Assembly: GCF_014640635.1 (NCBI RefSeq) | Contig: NZ_BMHI01000004.1 | Coordinates: 248,001 to 312,000, forward strand | From: Flexivirga endophytica | Lineage (GTDB): Bacteria; Actinomycetota; Actinomycetes; Actinomycetales; Dermatophilaceae | Reading direction: 5' to 3' | DNA: 64,000 nucleotides | In this document: in pieces, positions 18,806-30,254 of the stretch | Numbering within the stretch: position 1 is the stretch's first letter | Layout of the letters: every line of letters starts with the position of its first letter | Notes under the pieces: generated by a model | Told to the model about the DNA's origin: nothing | Database searches by the model: none | Seen by the model: only the letters and a program-made list of their open reading frames with translations | Position numbers and translations under genes: made by a program

Positions 18806-19777
18806 ATGCAGGACAACCGCGGTGGTTCGGTGACGTCGGTCGACTGGGACGAAGCGTCCAGCTCGGTAGCGGCGGCCTACTTCCCGCATGACCTGCGGGT
18901 GCTCCGTGCCGACCAGCACGCGCGCATGGCGCTGCGCCACGTCACCTTCGGTCCGCTCACCGTTGCCAGCATCGGGTGGGGCGCCGACGTGTCCGTCGAG
19001 TCCGGCCATCCCGGTGCCTATGCGATCAATGTGCCGCGCAGTGGCTACCTCGAAGCGCAGATCGACGGGCGCGAGGTTTCGTCGGTCGACGGTCTTGCGA
19101 CCGTCTGCCCGCCCGACACGATGACGCGGATGTCAAGGTGGTCCAAGGACTGCACCATCACCGGCGTCAAGATCGACAGGGACCTGCTCGCGCGGGACGT
19201 GCTCACCCTCGCCGCGCGCAACGAGTCCGACATACCGGCCCAACTCGACCTGCGCACTCCTGAAGGACGCAGCTGGATCGAATTGGTCACCTCGCTGGCG
19301 AATCAGGCGCTGGCTGCCCCGGCCATGGAGCGCAATCGCGCGGTCGGCGAGCACATTTCGCGCGCGATCAGCGCCGCGTTCGTCGCGGCCGCGTTCCCGG
19401 ACCAGGAGACGTCGTCGACACCGGCCCGGCCCCGCATCGTCACGCGCGTGATCGACGCGATCGAGGCGGATCCGGCAGCGTCCTGGACAGCTGCCGAGCT
19501 CGCGCAGGTCGCCGGCGTCGGGGTGCGACGCCTGCAGCGTGGTTTCCAGGAGTACATCGGCAAGTCGCCCTCCCAAGTGCTGCTCGAGATCCGCCTGGAG
19601 CATGCGCATCGCGCGCTGCTGTCCGACCCGCAGGCATCGGTGGCAGACATCGCCTGGACCGTCGGATTCACCCACCTCGGTCGCTTCGCTGCGGCATACC
19701 GCGAACGCTTCGGGCAGACGCCGTCCCGGACCCGTGCCCTGATCTGCGGCAGGACGTCCGTTGAGGCGCACAAGTAG
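18806..19777 (+). CDS. AraC family transcriptional regulator, likely controls hpaCB
   Basis: About 323 residues from ATG 18806. The N-terminal half resembles the AraC-binding-like cupin domain (FGPLTVASIGWGADVSVE...GAYAINVPRSGYLEAQ). The C-terminal 100 residues hold the two helix-turn-helix motifs (WTAAELAQVAGVGVRRLQRG and the second near VADIAWTVGFTHLGRFAAAY), the AraC/XylS signature. The intergenic region toward hpaC holds two copies of ATCCGG spaced about 21 bp apart (near 18672 and 18693), a possible binding site. The effector is probably an aromatic compound; this is inferred from context. Confidence 0.88.
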   Translation: MQDNRGGSVTSVDWDEASSSVAAAYFPHDLRVLRADQHARMALRHVTFGPLTVASIGWGADVSVESGHPGAYAINVPRSGYLEAQIDGREVSSVDGLATVCPPDTMTRMSRWSKDCTITGVKIDRDLLARDVLTLAARNESDIPAQLDLRTPEGRSWIELVTSLANQALAAPAMERNRAVGEHISRAISAAFVAAAFPDQETSSTPARPRIVTRVIDAIEADPAASWTAAELAQVAGVGVRRLQRGFQEYIGKSPSQVLLEIRLEHAHRALLSDPQASVADIAWTVGFTHLGRFAAAYRERFGQTPSRTRALICGRTSVEAHK

Positions 19778-19819
19778 CTGTCGGGCTCGGTCCCGGGCCG
19801 GTGTGGCAGCATCCGAAGC

Positions 19820-21637
19820 ATGAGTCGGATCGAGGACTACGCAATCGTCGGTGACCTGCAGACGGCCGCCCTGGTCAGCAATGAGGGCTCGGTGGACTGG
19901 CTGTGCCTGCCGCGATTCGACTCGTCGGCGTGCTTCGCCGCCTTGCTGGACGGCCCGGAGGCCGGCTGCTGGGTCCTGGCACCGGTCGACGGCGGCGGCT
20001 GCACCCGCAGACGCTACGTGGACGAGACGCTCGTCCTGGAGACCGAGTGGGAGACCGAGCAGGGCACCGTCCGGGTGATCGACTTCATGCCCCCGCGGGG
20101 TCATGCTCCGGACATCGTGCGGATCGTCGAGGGTGTCAGTGGGAGCGTTCCGATGCGCGGCCGGCTCACCCTGCGCTTCGACTACGGCAACGTCCGGCCG
20201 TGGGTGCACCATGATGGCGACCAGATGCTCGCGGTGGCCGGGCCGGATGCCGTTCGGTTGCGCACACCCGCGCCGAGGCGCGGCCAGGACTGGTCGACGG
20301 TCTCGGACTTCACCGTCTCCGCCGGGGAGCGGGTGCCCTTCGTGCTGACCTGGTCGCGCAGCCATGAGCCGCGGCCGGAGGTGGTCGACGCGGAACGAGC
20401 GCTGCAGGACACGCTCACCTATTGGCAGGACTGGTGTGACCGTGGCCATGACCTCGACGGCCCCTACCAGGATGCGATCCGGCGTTCCTTGCTGACGCTG
20501 AAGGCGTTGACCTATCAGCCGACCGGCGGGATCGTGGCCGCGGCGACGACGTCGTTGCCCGAGCAGATCGGGGGTCCACGGAACTGGGACTACCGCTACT
20601 GCTGGCTGCGCGATGCGACATACACACTGCAGGCGCTGATCGCGGGCGGTTATCTGGACGAGGCGAACGCTTGGCGTGCCTGGCTGCTGCGCGCCGTTGC
20701 CGGCGACCCCGCCGACCTGCAGATCATGTACGGCCTGGACGGCGCCCGCCGGCTCCCGGAGAACGAGTTGCCGTGGCTGCGCGGCTACGAGGATTCCGCA
20801 CCGGTGCGGGTCGGCAACGCCGCCGCGGATCAGCTGCAGCTCGACGTGTGGGGCGAGACCCTCGACGGGCTCGCGCTGGCCCGTGAGGCGGGACTGGCCA
20901 GCACCGAGGACGCCTGGGACGTCCAGGTCGCGCTGATGGAGCACCTCGAAAGTGTTTGGGACCAGCCGGACAACGGGCTGTGGGAGGTGCGAGGCCCACG
21001 GCGGCACTTCACACACTCGAAGGTGATGGCGTGGGTGGCGGCGGACCGGATGGCCAAGGCCGTCCGCCGACATCCGTCGCTCGACGGACCGGTCGAGCGC
21101 TGGGAATCGTTGCGCGACACGATCCACGCGGACGTGCTCGCGCACGGCTTCGACAAGGAGCGCAACACCTTCGTGCAGTCGTATGGCGCCACCGCCCTCG
21201 ACGCGAGCGTGCTGATCATCCCCAGGGTCGGATTCCTGCCCGGGGACGACCCGCGGATGCTCGGCACGATCGACGCGATCAACAAGGAGTTGACGCGGGA
21301 CGGCCTGGTGCTGCGCTACCAGAACTCCGAATCGGACGACGGGTTGCCCGGTGACGAGGGGCTCTTCCTCGCCTGCTCGTTCTGGATGGTCGACGCGCTG
21401 CACTTCGCCGGCCGGCAGACCGAGGCCGTCGCGCTTTTCGAGCGCCTGCTCGATCTGCGCAACGACGTCGGGTTGCTCAGCGAGGAGTGGGACCCGCAGC
21501 AACGGCGCCAGCTGGGCAACACACCGCAGGCGTTCAGCCACTTCGCGCTGGTGACCAGTGCGCTCCAGTTGCACGCCGGCCGCGGACATGGCAGTCACGA
21601 GCCGATCCGGCACCCCGGCGTGCCGAGCGCCCGATGA
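19820..21637 (+). CDS. Glycoside hydrolase family 15 protein (glucoamylase/trehalase type)
   Basis: A 605-residue GH15 protein. The start MSRIEDYAIVGDLQTAALVS is the usual N-terminus, followed by SVDWLCLPRFDSSACFAALL. The (alpha/alpha)6 barrel includes GPRNWDYRYCWLRDATYTLQ (substrate-binding and general-acid region), and the C-terminal EGLFLACSFWMVDAL. Actinobacterial members include trehalases as well as glucoamylases, so the sugar is uncertain. No signal peptide is seen, which favours a cytoplasmic role. Its stop overlaps the next gene's ATG (ATGA at 21634-21637). Confidence 0.88.
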   Translation: MSRIEDYAIVGDLQTAALVSNEGSVDWLCLPRFDSSACFAALLDGPEAGCWVLAPVDGGGCTRRRYVDETLVLETEWETEQGTVRVIDFMPPRGHAPDIVRIVEGVSGSVPMRGRLTLRFDYGNVRPWVHHDGDQMLAVAGPDAVRLRTPAPRRGQDWSTVSDFTVSAGERVPFVLTWSRSHEPRPEVVDAERALQDTLTYWQDWCDRGHDLDGPYQDAIRRSLLTLKALTYQPTGGIVAAATTSLPEQIGGPRNWDYRYCWLRDATYTLQALIAGGYLDEANAWRAWLLRAVAGDPADLQIMYGLDGARRLPENELPWLRGYEDSAPVRVGNAAADQLQLDVWGETLDGLALAREAGLASTEDAWDVQVALMEHLESVWDQPDNGLWEVRGPRRHFTHSKVMAWVAADRMAKAVRRHPSLDGPVERWESLRDTIHADVLAHGFDKERNTFVQSYGATALDASVLIIPRVGFLPGDDPRMLGTIDAINKELTRDGLVLRYQNSESDDGLPGDEGLFLACSFWMVDALHFAGRQTEAVALFERLLDLRNDVGLLSEEWDPQQRRQLGNTPQAFSHFALVTSALQLHAGRGHGSHEPIRHPGVPSAR

Positions 21638-22959
21638 GCACATCGGCCCGCACGAGCGGGTGGTCCGGCCAGGCCGAGCACACCGACGAGCGCACGACGG
21701 CGCCGGTCCCGCCGGCGGAGGACCCGTTCCGGCGGCCACCGCCCGGTTGGGAGACCGCCGCACCCGGGACTCCCTTGCGCAGCCGAGACGTCACCGTCGC
21801 GTTCCTGGGGCGAATTCCCTTGCAGGCAAAGGCTGTTCAGGTGCTCTACCGGACTGCCGACATGCACGGCGATGCTGCGACGACCTGCACGACGGTGTTG
21901 CTGGCCGACGATGCGGCACCGGCCGAGGACCGCGCGATCCTCTCCTTCCAATGCGCGATCGATTCGTTGGCGCCGGAGGCCTTTCCGTCATACACCTTGC
22001 GTCACCGGGCGCCGACCACCGGTGAGGTGGTCCAGCTCGAATTGCTGCTGATCGCAAACGCGCTCGCCCGGGGGTGGGCGGTGTCGGTCCCCGATCACGA
22101 AGGAATGCAAGGCAATTGGGGCGCACCGCGCGAAGCCGGACACTGCGCGCTGGACGGCCTGCGCGCGGCGCGGCAGCACAGCGGCTTCGGTGTCACCGAG
22201 CAGTCCGCTGTGACGATGTGGGGCTACTCCGGCGGTGGATGGGCGACGTCGTGGGCCGCCGAGATGGCCCGCGACTACGCACCGGAGCTCAACGTGGTCG
22301 GCGCGGTCCTCGGCTCGCCGGTCGGCGATCCGGAGTTGGTCTTCCGACGCGCCAACGGGCACTTCTTCGCCGGTCTGGCCGGGTTGGCCATCGCGGGTCT
22401 GATCCGCAGCTACCCGGCGATGCACGCGCTGGTGGACGAGCACGTCGATGCCCGGGGACGCGCGCTGCTCGACGGGGCCATCGTGTGGCGCACCCGGCAG
22501 GCGATCACCCGTATGGCGTTCACGGACTTCGGCAAATACATGGATGTTCCGGTGTCCGCGTTCCTCAGCAAACCGGAGATGCAGGAGGTCTTCGCCGACA
22601 TCCGGCCGGGTCGTGGGACGCCGGCCATGCCGCTGTTGGTCACGCAGGCGGTGCACGACCAGATCGTGCCGCTGGGTGGGATCGACCGCATGGTGGCGGG
22701 GTGGGTCGGCCGTGGCGTCCGGGTGACCTACGTGCGGGACCGGGCGAGCGAGCACTTCCTGCTGCACATCGTCTCCGCGCCACTGGTGCTGGGATGGCTC
22801 ACCGACCGCATCTCGGGGGTGGCGACGAGCGGTTCTTCGACCGTGACGGTGCGCTCGGTGCTCGCACCACTGGGGCGGTTGGCCAGCGGCATACGCCTGC
22901 TGAAGGTGTGTGGGAGGGTCTTGCGCGGCGCCCCGCTCAGCGGCGGGTCAGCGGGCTGA
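21634..22959 (+). CDS. Secretory lipase (LIP) family alpha/beta hydrolase
   Basis: A 441-residue hydrolase. It overlaps the GH15 stop by 4 nt and so is translationally coupled. The nucleophile elbow is MWGYSGGGWATSW (G-Y-S-G-G), followed by MARDYAPELNVVGAVLGSPVGDPE. Near the C-terminus PLLVTQAVHDQIVP and SEHFLLHI hold the likely acid and His. This matches the LIP family known from fungal lipases and actinobacterial homologues. A clear signal peptide is not visible: the first 45 residues are hydrophilic, so secretion is doubtful. Lipid or sugar-ester substrate unknown. Confidence 0.82.
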   Translation: MSTSARTSGWSGQAEHTDERTTAPVPPAEDPFRRPPPGWETAAPGTPLRSRDVTVAFLGRIPLQAKAVQVLYRTADMHGDAATTCTTVLLADDAAPAEDRAILSFQCAIDSLAPEAFPSYTLRHRAPTTGEVVQLELLLIANALARGWAVSVPDHEGMQGNWGAPREAGHCALDGLRAARQHSGFGVTEQSAVTMWGYSGGGWATSWAAEMARDYAPELNVVGAVLGSPVGDPELVFRRANGHFFAGLAGLAIAGLIRSYPAMHALVDEHVDARGRALLDGAIVWRTRQAITRMAFTDFGKYMDVPVSAFLSKPEMQEVFADIRPGRGTPAMPLLVTQAVHDQIVPLGGIDRMVAGWVGRGVRVTYVRDRASEHFLLHIVSAPLVLGWLTDRISGVATSGSSTVTVRSVLAPLGRLASGIRLLKVCGRVLRGAPLSGGSAG

Positions 22960-22980
22960 GGACACGAGGAAGGGAACGCG

Positions 22981-24033
22981 ATGCACGCGCAACTCGAGGA
23001 GCTGCGGGCCAGGGCCGAGCAGGTGTTGTCGGCGGACACCTGGAGCTATCTGAGCCGAGGCTCCGGTGACGAGCGCACCGTGCGCGAAGCACACGACGCG
23101 TGGGACCGCTACCGACTACGACCCCGGGTGTTGCGCGACGTCTCGGAAGTGACCACCGGTCTCGATCTCTTCGGGCGGTGGCGGACTCCGATCGGCATCG
23201 CTCCCACAGCTTTCCATCAGTTGCTGCATCCGGACGGTGAGGTCGCGACGGCCGCCGGTGCGGCAGCGGCCGGCGCGCCGTTGGTCCTGTCGAGCCGGTC
23301 CACGCGTCGCATCGAGGATGTCGCGGCTGCTGCCGCCGGGCCGTGGTGGTTCCAGGTCTACCTGATGCGCGAACGATCGGTCATCGCCGCGCTCGTCGAA
23401 CGCGCCGCTGCTGCCGGCGCGACCGCGATGGTGCTCACCGTCGACACGCCATACGTCGGCCACCGGGCGCGCAGCGCAGCGCTGAGCCGCCCGCTGCCGC
23501 TGAGCGACGACCAGGCACTGATCAACGTCCGCGACCACCTGTCGGACGAGGTGCCCGACATCTGGGAACAGATCGACCAGCGTGCGGATCTTAGTGTCGA
23601 CGACGTCCGGTGGGTGACTGAGACGTCCGGACTGCCGGTGATCGTCAAAGGGGTCCTGCGCGGCGATGACGCTGTTGTGGCGGTGCAAGCCGGGGCGTCC
23701 GGGGTCTGGGTCAGCAACCACGGCGGCCGACAGCTCGATCGCGCTGTCCCGACGGCTACCGCGCTCCCGGAAGTCCTTGCTGCCCTGGACGATTCGTGTC
23801 CGGTGATCGTTGACGGCGGAGTGCGTGACGGATTCGACGCGCTTGTCGCCCTCGCGCTCGGTGCCAGTGCGGTGATGCTGGGCAGGCCCGTCATGTGGGC
23901 GCTGGCCGCAGGGGGTCGTGAGGCGGTGTCGAGCGTCCTGCAGGAGCTGACTGACGAACTCCGCCACGCGATGGGCCTGGCCGGCGCGAGGTCGCCGGCG
24001 GACCTCGATCCGTCGATGGTCACAACGCGCTGA
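22981..24033 (+). CDS. FMN-dependent alpha-hydroxy-acid oxidase/dehydrogenase
   Basis: A 350-residue TIM-barrel flavoenzyme of the LldD/lactate oxidase family. Key segments are PIGIAPTAFHQLLHPDGE, WWFQVYLMRERSV (FMN site Gln and Tyr), MVLTVDTPYVGHR, VKGVLRGDDA (Lys contacting FMN), VSNHGGRQLDRA (catalytic His and Arg), and VDGGVRDGFDALVALALGA. It oxidises an L-2-hydroxy acid such as lactate, glycolate or mandelate. The gene follows the lipase by 21 nt and ends the plus-strand run before the dormancy island. Confidence 0.9.
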   Translation: MHAQLEELRARAEQVLSADTWSYLSRGSGDERTVREAHDAWDRYRLRPRVLRDVSEVTTGLDLFGRWRTPIGIAPTAFHQLLHPDGEVATAAGAAAAGAPLVLSSRSTRRIEDVAAAAAGPWWFQVYLMRERSVIAALVERAAAAGATAMVLTVDTPYVGHRARSAALSRPLPLSDDQALINVRDHLSDEVPDIWEQIDQRADLSVDDVRWVTETSGLPVIVKGVLRGDDAVVAVQAGASGVWVSNHGGRQLDRAVPTATALPEVLAALDDSCPVIVDGGVRDGFDALVALALGASAVMLGRPVMWALAAGGREAVSSVLQELTDELRHAMGLAGARSPADLDPSMVTTR

Positions 24034-24154
24034 CCGAGGACGGGCCAAGGCCGGGATCAACAGGATCCTGCAACTGCGAGCCATCCGTCGCCACACGGGA
24101 GCACCGGTAAGGGTAATGGCGCGCGGACCTCGCGCAGTCGCATCATCCTTTCTC

Positions 24155-24601
24155 CTAGGCGTTGTGCGTGGGCGTCGCGGTGTATCCGCCGCTGACTTGG
24201 ATGCGACGGCCGGTGATGGAGTCGGGTTCGATACGCAGGACAGTCGGCTTCGGGCCGTCCTGCCACGGAAAGACCGGCAGTTGCAGGGCGTCGAGCACCT
24301 CGTGCAACCGCTCGACCGATCTGGCGGTTCCCTTGACGACGACGCTCCACGCCTGCGCGCTGTCCGCGTCGTATCCGTCGACCTCGAACGCGACCGGGTG
24401 TCGGTCGGCGGCGGCGAGTTTGGTGCCTGCACCGGTTCGCAGCACGATCGTGCCGTGGTCGACCAGATGATTGACCGGGAAGACATCGGGGCGGCCGTCG
24501 ACGCTGACAGCGAGGCGGCCGACCGGCACAGATCGCAGCAGCGCCCAACAGTCCGACACCGGTAGGTCGGTTGTCTGTGAGTGTTCGCTGGTGGTGTTCA
24601 T
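24155..24601 (-). CDS. Pyridoxamine 5'-phosphate oxidase-fold protein, paralogue 1 of the island
   Basis: A 148-residue split-barrel flavin-binding fold. The core reads GRLAVSVDGRPDVFPVNHLVD, then IVLRTGAGTKLAA and VAFEVDGYDADS. Similar proteins occur in the mycobacterial DosR regulon (for example the Rv3129 type); cofactor may be FMN, F420 or heme and the reaction is unknown. Two close paralogues lie at 28149 and 47622. No Shine-Dalgarno sequence precedes the ATG, while a DosR-like box is centred 42-43 bp upstream, which suggests a leaderless transcript. The gene is divergent from a universal stress protein. Confidence 0.85.
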   Translation of the reverse strand: MNTTSEHSQTTDLPVSDCWALLRSVPVGRLAVSVDGRPDVFPVNHLVDHGTIVLRTGAGTKLAAADRHPVAFEVDGYDADSAQAWSVVVKGTARSVERLHEVLDALQLPVFPWQDGPKPTVLRIEPDSITGRRIQVSGGYTATPTHNA

Positions 24602-24636
24602 GCCGTAAGGGTCCCGCGGCCGGCCGCTGGTGGGCA

Positions 24637-24650
24637 GGGCCCTTGGTCCC
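24637..24650. promoter_or_regulatory. DosR/DevR-like box, PNPOx-side
   Basis: GGGCCCTTGGTCCC, on the minus strand GGGACCAAGGGCCC, palindromic at all but one outer pair. Its centre is 42-43 bp before the start codon of the gene ending at 24155. It is 25 bp, about two and a half helical turns, from the second box at 24662. Confidence 0.7.
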
Positions 24651-24661
24651 GGGTCACAGTC

Positions 24662-24675
24662 GGGACCTTTGGCCC
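24662..24675. promoter_or_regulatory. DosR/DevR-like box, USP-side
   Basis: GGGACCTTTGGCCC, preceded by TC. It lies 71 nt before the ATG of the universal stress protein gene at 24747, with an ordinary leader and a GAAGGAG ribosome site in between. It shares the divergent promoter region with the box at 24637. Confidence 0.7.
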
Positions 24676-24746
24676 TCGTTCAGTCCCCCGGGGCGAAGGA
24701 ACCTGGAGTGGTGAACCACCCGCGAACACCACTGAAGGAGAACGCC

Positions 24747-27450
<2,704 letters not shown>

Positions 27451-27456
27451 CTGCAC

Positions 27457-28110
27457 ATGGCGATTCGAATCTACCTGCTCGACGATCACGAGGTCGTACG
27501 GCGAGGTGTGCGTGAGCTGCTCGACGCGGAGCCGGACTTCGAAGTGGTCGGTGACGCCGGGACCGCCGCGGAAGCGCGACGCGACATCGTGATCCTGCAG
27601 CCCGACGTCGCGGTGCTCGACGCACGACTCCCGGACGGTTCGGGTATCGATGTCTGTCGCGACGCGCGCTCCGCGGTCCCGGCGCTGCGCGCCCTCATCT
27701 TCACCTCGTACGACGATGAACACGCCCTCGAAGCGGCTGTTCTCGCGGGTGCCGCGGGCTATCTGCTGAAAGACATCAGGGGCCCGAGCCTGACCGACGC
27801 AGTGCGTGCCGTGGCCACCGGACGCAATCTGCTGCGCGAAGGGGACGCAGATCGATTGCGTGAACGCTGGATGGCGGCGGCTCCAACGGATCACCGGTTG
27901 CAGCTGCTGACACCGCAAGAACGGCGGATCCTCGATCACATCGCGCGCGGCATGACGAATCGGGAGATCTCCGAGCACCTTCATCTCGCCGAGAAGACGG
28001 TGAAGAATTACGTCACATCCGTGCTGTCGAAGCTGGGCCTGGAACGACGCACCCAGGCAGCGATCTTCGCTATCACCCACTCGGAGCGCGGGCAAGGTCG
28101 AGACGCCTGA
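27457..28110 (+). CDS. devR: DevR/DosR-like NarL-family response regulator
   Basis: A 217-residue regulator with a receiver domain (1-120) and a LuxR-type helix-turn-helix (about 150-210). Receiver residues are Asp9/Asp10, phospho-Asp55 in VLDARLPDGSGID, Thr83 in FTSYDDE and Lys105 in LLKDI. The recognition helix AEKTVKNYVTSVLSKLG carries Lys180, Lys183 and Asn184, matching the DNA-contacting Lys179, Lys182 and Asn183 of M. tuberculosis DosR. The target should therefore resemble GGGACTWWAGTCCC, and such palindromes are present across the island. It forms an operon with devS. Confidence 0.93.
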   Translation: MAIRIYLLDDHEVVRRGVRELLDAEPDFEVVGDAGTAAEARRDIVILQPDVAVLDARLPDGSGIDVCRDARSAVPALRALIFTSYDDEHALEAAVLAGAAGYLLKDIRGPSLTDAVRAVATGRNLLREGDADRLRERWMAAAPTDHRLQLLTPQERRILDHIARGMTNREISEHLHLAEKTVKNYVTSVLSKLGLERRTQAAIFAITHSERGQGRDA

Positions 28111-28148
28111 CCTGCGCGGGCAACGTGGCGACAGTGGACACTTGAACC

Positions 28149-28595
28149 ATGAACAGTCAGAGTTCCGGCTCGGTCAGTCACCTCTCCGCCGGCGAGTGCT
28201 GGGAACTGGTGCGTTCGGCATCGGTCGGCCGGTTGGCTGTGACCGTTGACGATCGGCCGGACATCTTCCCGCTCAACCATTGGGTAGATCATCAGACGGT
28301 GGTGGTCCGGACTGGAGCCGGCACCAAGCTCGCGGGGGCGATCGGGCACCACGTGGCGTTCGAGGTGGACGGATACGACGAGGACTCACGCGAGGCGTGG
28401 AGCGTCGTGATCAAGGGGTTCGCGTCATCGGTGGAGCAACTGCACGACGTCCTCCATACGTTGCAGTTGCCGCTCGTCCCGTGGCAAGAGGGCGCGAAGC
28501 CCTTCTTCGTCCGGATCGAGCCGGGCACCATCAGCGGCCGACGCTTTCGCATCGCAGGTGCCGACCGCGCGGACCGACGACATCGCGACCGATGA
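28149..28595 (+). CDS. Pyridoxamine 5'-phosphate oxidase-fold protein, paralogue 2
   Basis: A 148-residue paralogue of the protein encoded at 24155. Shared segments are VGRLAVTVDDRPDIFPLNHWVD, VRTGAGTKLAGA, VAFEVDGYDEDS and EPGTISGRRFRI. It begins 38 nt after devR; I see neither a box nor a clear ribosome site before the ATG, so it may be read from the devSR transcript. Flavin or F420 binding is likely from the fold; the reaction is unknown. Confidence 0.83.
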   Translation: MNSQSSGSVSHLSAGECWELVRSASVGRLAVTVDDRPDIFPLNHWVDHQTVVVRTGAGTKLAGAIGHHVAFEVDGYDEDSREAWSVVIKGFASSVEQLHDVLHTLQLPLVPWQEGAKPFFVRIEPGTISGRRFRIAGADRADRRHRDR

Positions 28596-28663
28596 ACTGC
28601 ACACCACATGGCAACGGGCTCGGCGTCCTGGCGTTCGTCGAGCCCGTTCGGTGGTGCACCGAT

Positions 28664-29248
28664 TCAGGAAAGCACCGGAAAGCGCCTGACGATCGCAGTC
28701 TGCTGCCACCAGGAACCAAGTCCGAGCGTGTGACCGGCGTCCATGAGGGGTAGCGCAAGGATTGCGATCGCATAGATGAGGTGGTCGTCCATGAAGGGAT
28801 TGTTGGCCGGCGGGAGCACGACCGACCACATGAGGACCAGCATCGTGGCGGCGGCGACGGCGGATGCGCGCATGGCGATGCCGGCGCAGAGCCCGACGCC
28901 GATCGCGAGGAGGCCGAGCATGAAGAGCCAGTCGGCCCAGGCCTGTCCGGCGACCTGTCGGTAGGTGCCGGCGAACGGACCTGCTGCTGAGAAGTGCAGG
29001 AATCCGTACGTGGGACTGCCGCCGTGGATCCAGGCCAGTTTGCCGGTGGTGTCGTGTCCGAGTCCGAACGTTTTGTCGAGGAAGGCCCAGAGGAACACCC
29101 ACCCAAGGCTGAGTCGGAGGAGTGCGAGCAGGTAACGACGGGGCGACGAGGCTTTCGGCCGGGCCGCCGGTCCGGCCGGGCGGCTCACGTGCAGACCGAC
29201 ACGCGCTGGCGGCGTGTGGCGGTGTCTCGATGGCGCGGAAAGTCTCAT
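28664..29248 (-). CDS. DoxX-family integral membrane protein
   Basis: A 194-residue protein with about four membrane helices. The N-terminal 40 residues are basic and hydrophilic, then LLALLRLSLGWVFLWAFLDK matches the DoxX family start. Later helices include WLFMLGLLAIGVGLCAGIAM and AAATMLVLMWSVVLPP, and a conserved DDHLIYAIAIL segment follows. The family covers the large subunit of thiosulfate:quinone oxidoreductase and mycobacterial redox membrane complexes, and homologues turn up in hypoxia regulons. AGAGGAG precedes the ATG. It is the second gene of a minus-strand pair with the gene at 29271. Confidence 0.8.
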   Translation of the reverse strand: MRLSAPSRHRHTPPARVGLHVSRPAGPAARPKASSPRRYLLALLRLSLGWVFLWAFLDKTFGLGHDTTGKLAWIHGGSPTYGFLHFSAAGPFAGTYRQVAGQAWADWLFMLGLLAIGVGLCAGIAMRASAVAAATMLVLMWSVVLPPANNPFMDDHLIYAIAILALPLMDAGHTLGLGSWWQQTAIVRRFPVLS

Positions 29249-29270
29249 GGGGTTCTCCTCTGTTCGCCCG

Positions 29271-29939
29271 TCATGACGGGTCTTCGATGACAGGATCAGC
29301 GTCGCGTGGCTCGGGCGGGTCGGGCAGAGCCGAAAGTCCCGTGTCCTGCGCCGTCACCGCGTCGGAGCTGCGACCGGACGGGTACGGGTGTAGGTGCTTT
29401 CCCCAGTCGACCTGGGCGAGCGCCACCAGCGCCGCAAGCATCACGAGCTGCAGCAGCACTCCGACCGGGGACGTGAGCGACCCGGTGATCACCTCGGAGG
29501 CGTCGGTGCTTTTGAGAGCGTGGGCGCCGCCGACATAGATGCTGTAGCTCACCAGCCGGCCGGCGAAGAAGGCGACGGTGAACGTCGTCAGGCGTGCGCG
29601 AATGAGGCCTGCGGCCTCGAAGAGTTGCGCCGATGGGATGGGCGAGAGCGCGAAAAGTGCGAGCGCGGCAACGGACCCGGCACGGCGCCCCAGCAATACC
29701 GAACCGGCAGCTGCGAGGTTGCGCCGCTGCTTTCCAGGAAGATGCTGCCCGATCCCGCGGGTTGCCCGAGCGAGCGCCACTCGCCCGGTTGCTGCTGCGA
29801 CGGCGCCTGTCGGCACCAGTGCGATCTCCACGAGATCGCCGTGCAGGTAGAAGAGGACGAGCACCGCCCAGGTCGGTGGACCGAAGGCCGGGAGCAGATT
29901 GATGCCGAACACGACTGCGAACACGACCAGGTACGTCAT
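29271..29939 (-). CDS. Polytopic membrane protein, possibly VTT/DedA-like
   Basis: A 222-residue hydrophobic protein from ATG 29939 (MTYLVVFAVVFGINLLPAFG); an earlier ATG at 29996 would add a charged extension. About five membrane segments are visible. Features such as GPPTWAVLVLF, GAVAAATGRVALARATRG, ALSPIPSAQLFEAAGLIR and FFAGRLVSYSIYV recall the VTT (SNARE-associated/DedA) family, but the match is by eye only. It is the promoter-proximal gene of a pair with doxX (22 nt apart), divergent from narK1. A weak DosR-like box lies 96 nt upstream. Confidence 0.6.
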   Translation of the reverse strand: MTYLVVFAVVFGINLLPAFGPPTWAVLVLFYLHGDLVEIALVPTGAVAAATGRVALARATRGIGQHLPGKQRRNLAAAGSVLLGRRAGSVAALALFALSPIPSAQLFEAAGLIRARLTTFTVAFFAGRLVSYSIYVGGAHALKSTDASEVITGSLTSPVGVLLQLVMLAALVALAQVDWGKHLHPYPSGRSSDAVTAQDTGLSALPDPPEPRDADPVIEDPS

Positions 29940-30035
29940 GTCAGACCCGGCCAGGGGTGGGCGAATCGGAGTTCTTCTCGCGTCAGGTGAGTGCACATGG
30001 GTCTTCAGGATGGGAGGGCGTGCCCCGGCCGTGGA

Positions 30036-30049
30036 GGGGCGAAGGTCCC
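30036..30049. promoter_or_regulatory. Weak DosR/DevR-like box in the membrane protein / narK1 divergent region
   Basis: GGGGCGAAGGTCCC, minus strand GGGACCTTCGCCCC. One half-site is intact and the other degenerate. The 315-nt intergenic region 29940-30254 contains this site and the strong box at 30128, and no gene that I can support. Confidence 0.45.
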
Positions 30050-30127
30050 GAGACGTCGCCGCACGATCGCCCGGCCCAGGCGTTGGCAGCGTCGTCCGAT
30101 CAACACGCGCGGTCCCGGCTGTGGACC

Positions 30128-30141
30128 CGGGACTTCAGTCC
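30128..30141. promoter_or_regulatory. Strong DosR/DevR-like box upstream of narK1-narGHJI
   Basis: GGGACTTCAGTCCC differs from the mycobacterial consensus GGGACTWWAGTCCC at a single central base and is palindromic at six of seven pairs. It lies 113 nt before the narK1 ATG. Because narK1, narG, narH, narJ and narI overlap or nearly abut, it could control the whole nitrate-respiration operon. Confidence 0.8.
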
Positions 30142-30254
30142 CTACCGGGTGTCTTGCGGCGGCACCATAATCAGCACGGGGAACTGCGCACCCACGGCAT
30201 GTCGTGGCTGCGATGAAGACTTCGACTGGCACGCTCGGCAGCAAGGAGGCATCT

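Noticed and set aside
19133-21763. 876-codon minus-strand frame opposite AraC and GH15
   Set aside because: Antisense open frames are common at this GC content; the plus-strand genes have clear domains and ribosome sites, the minus frame has none.
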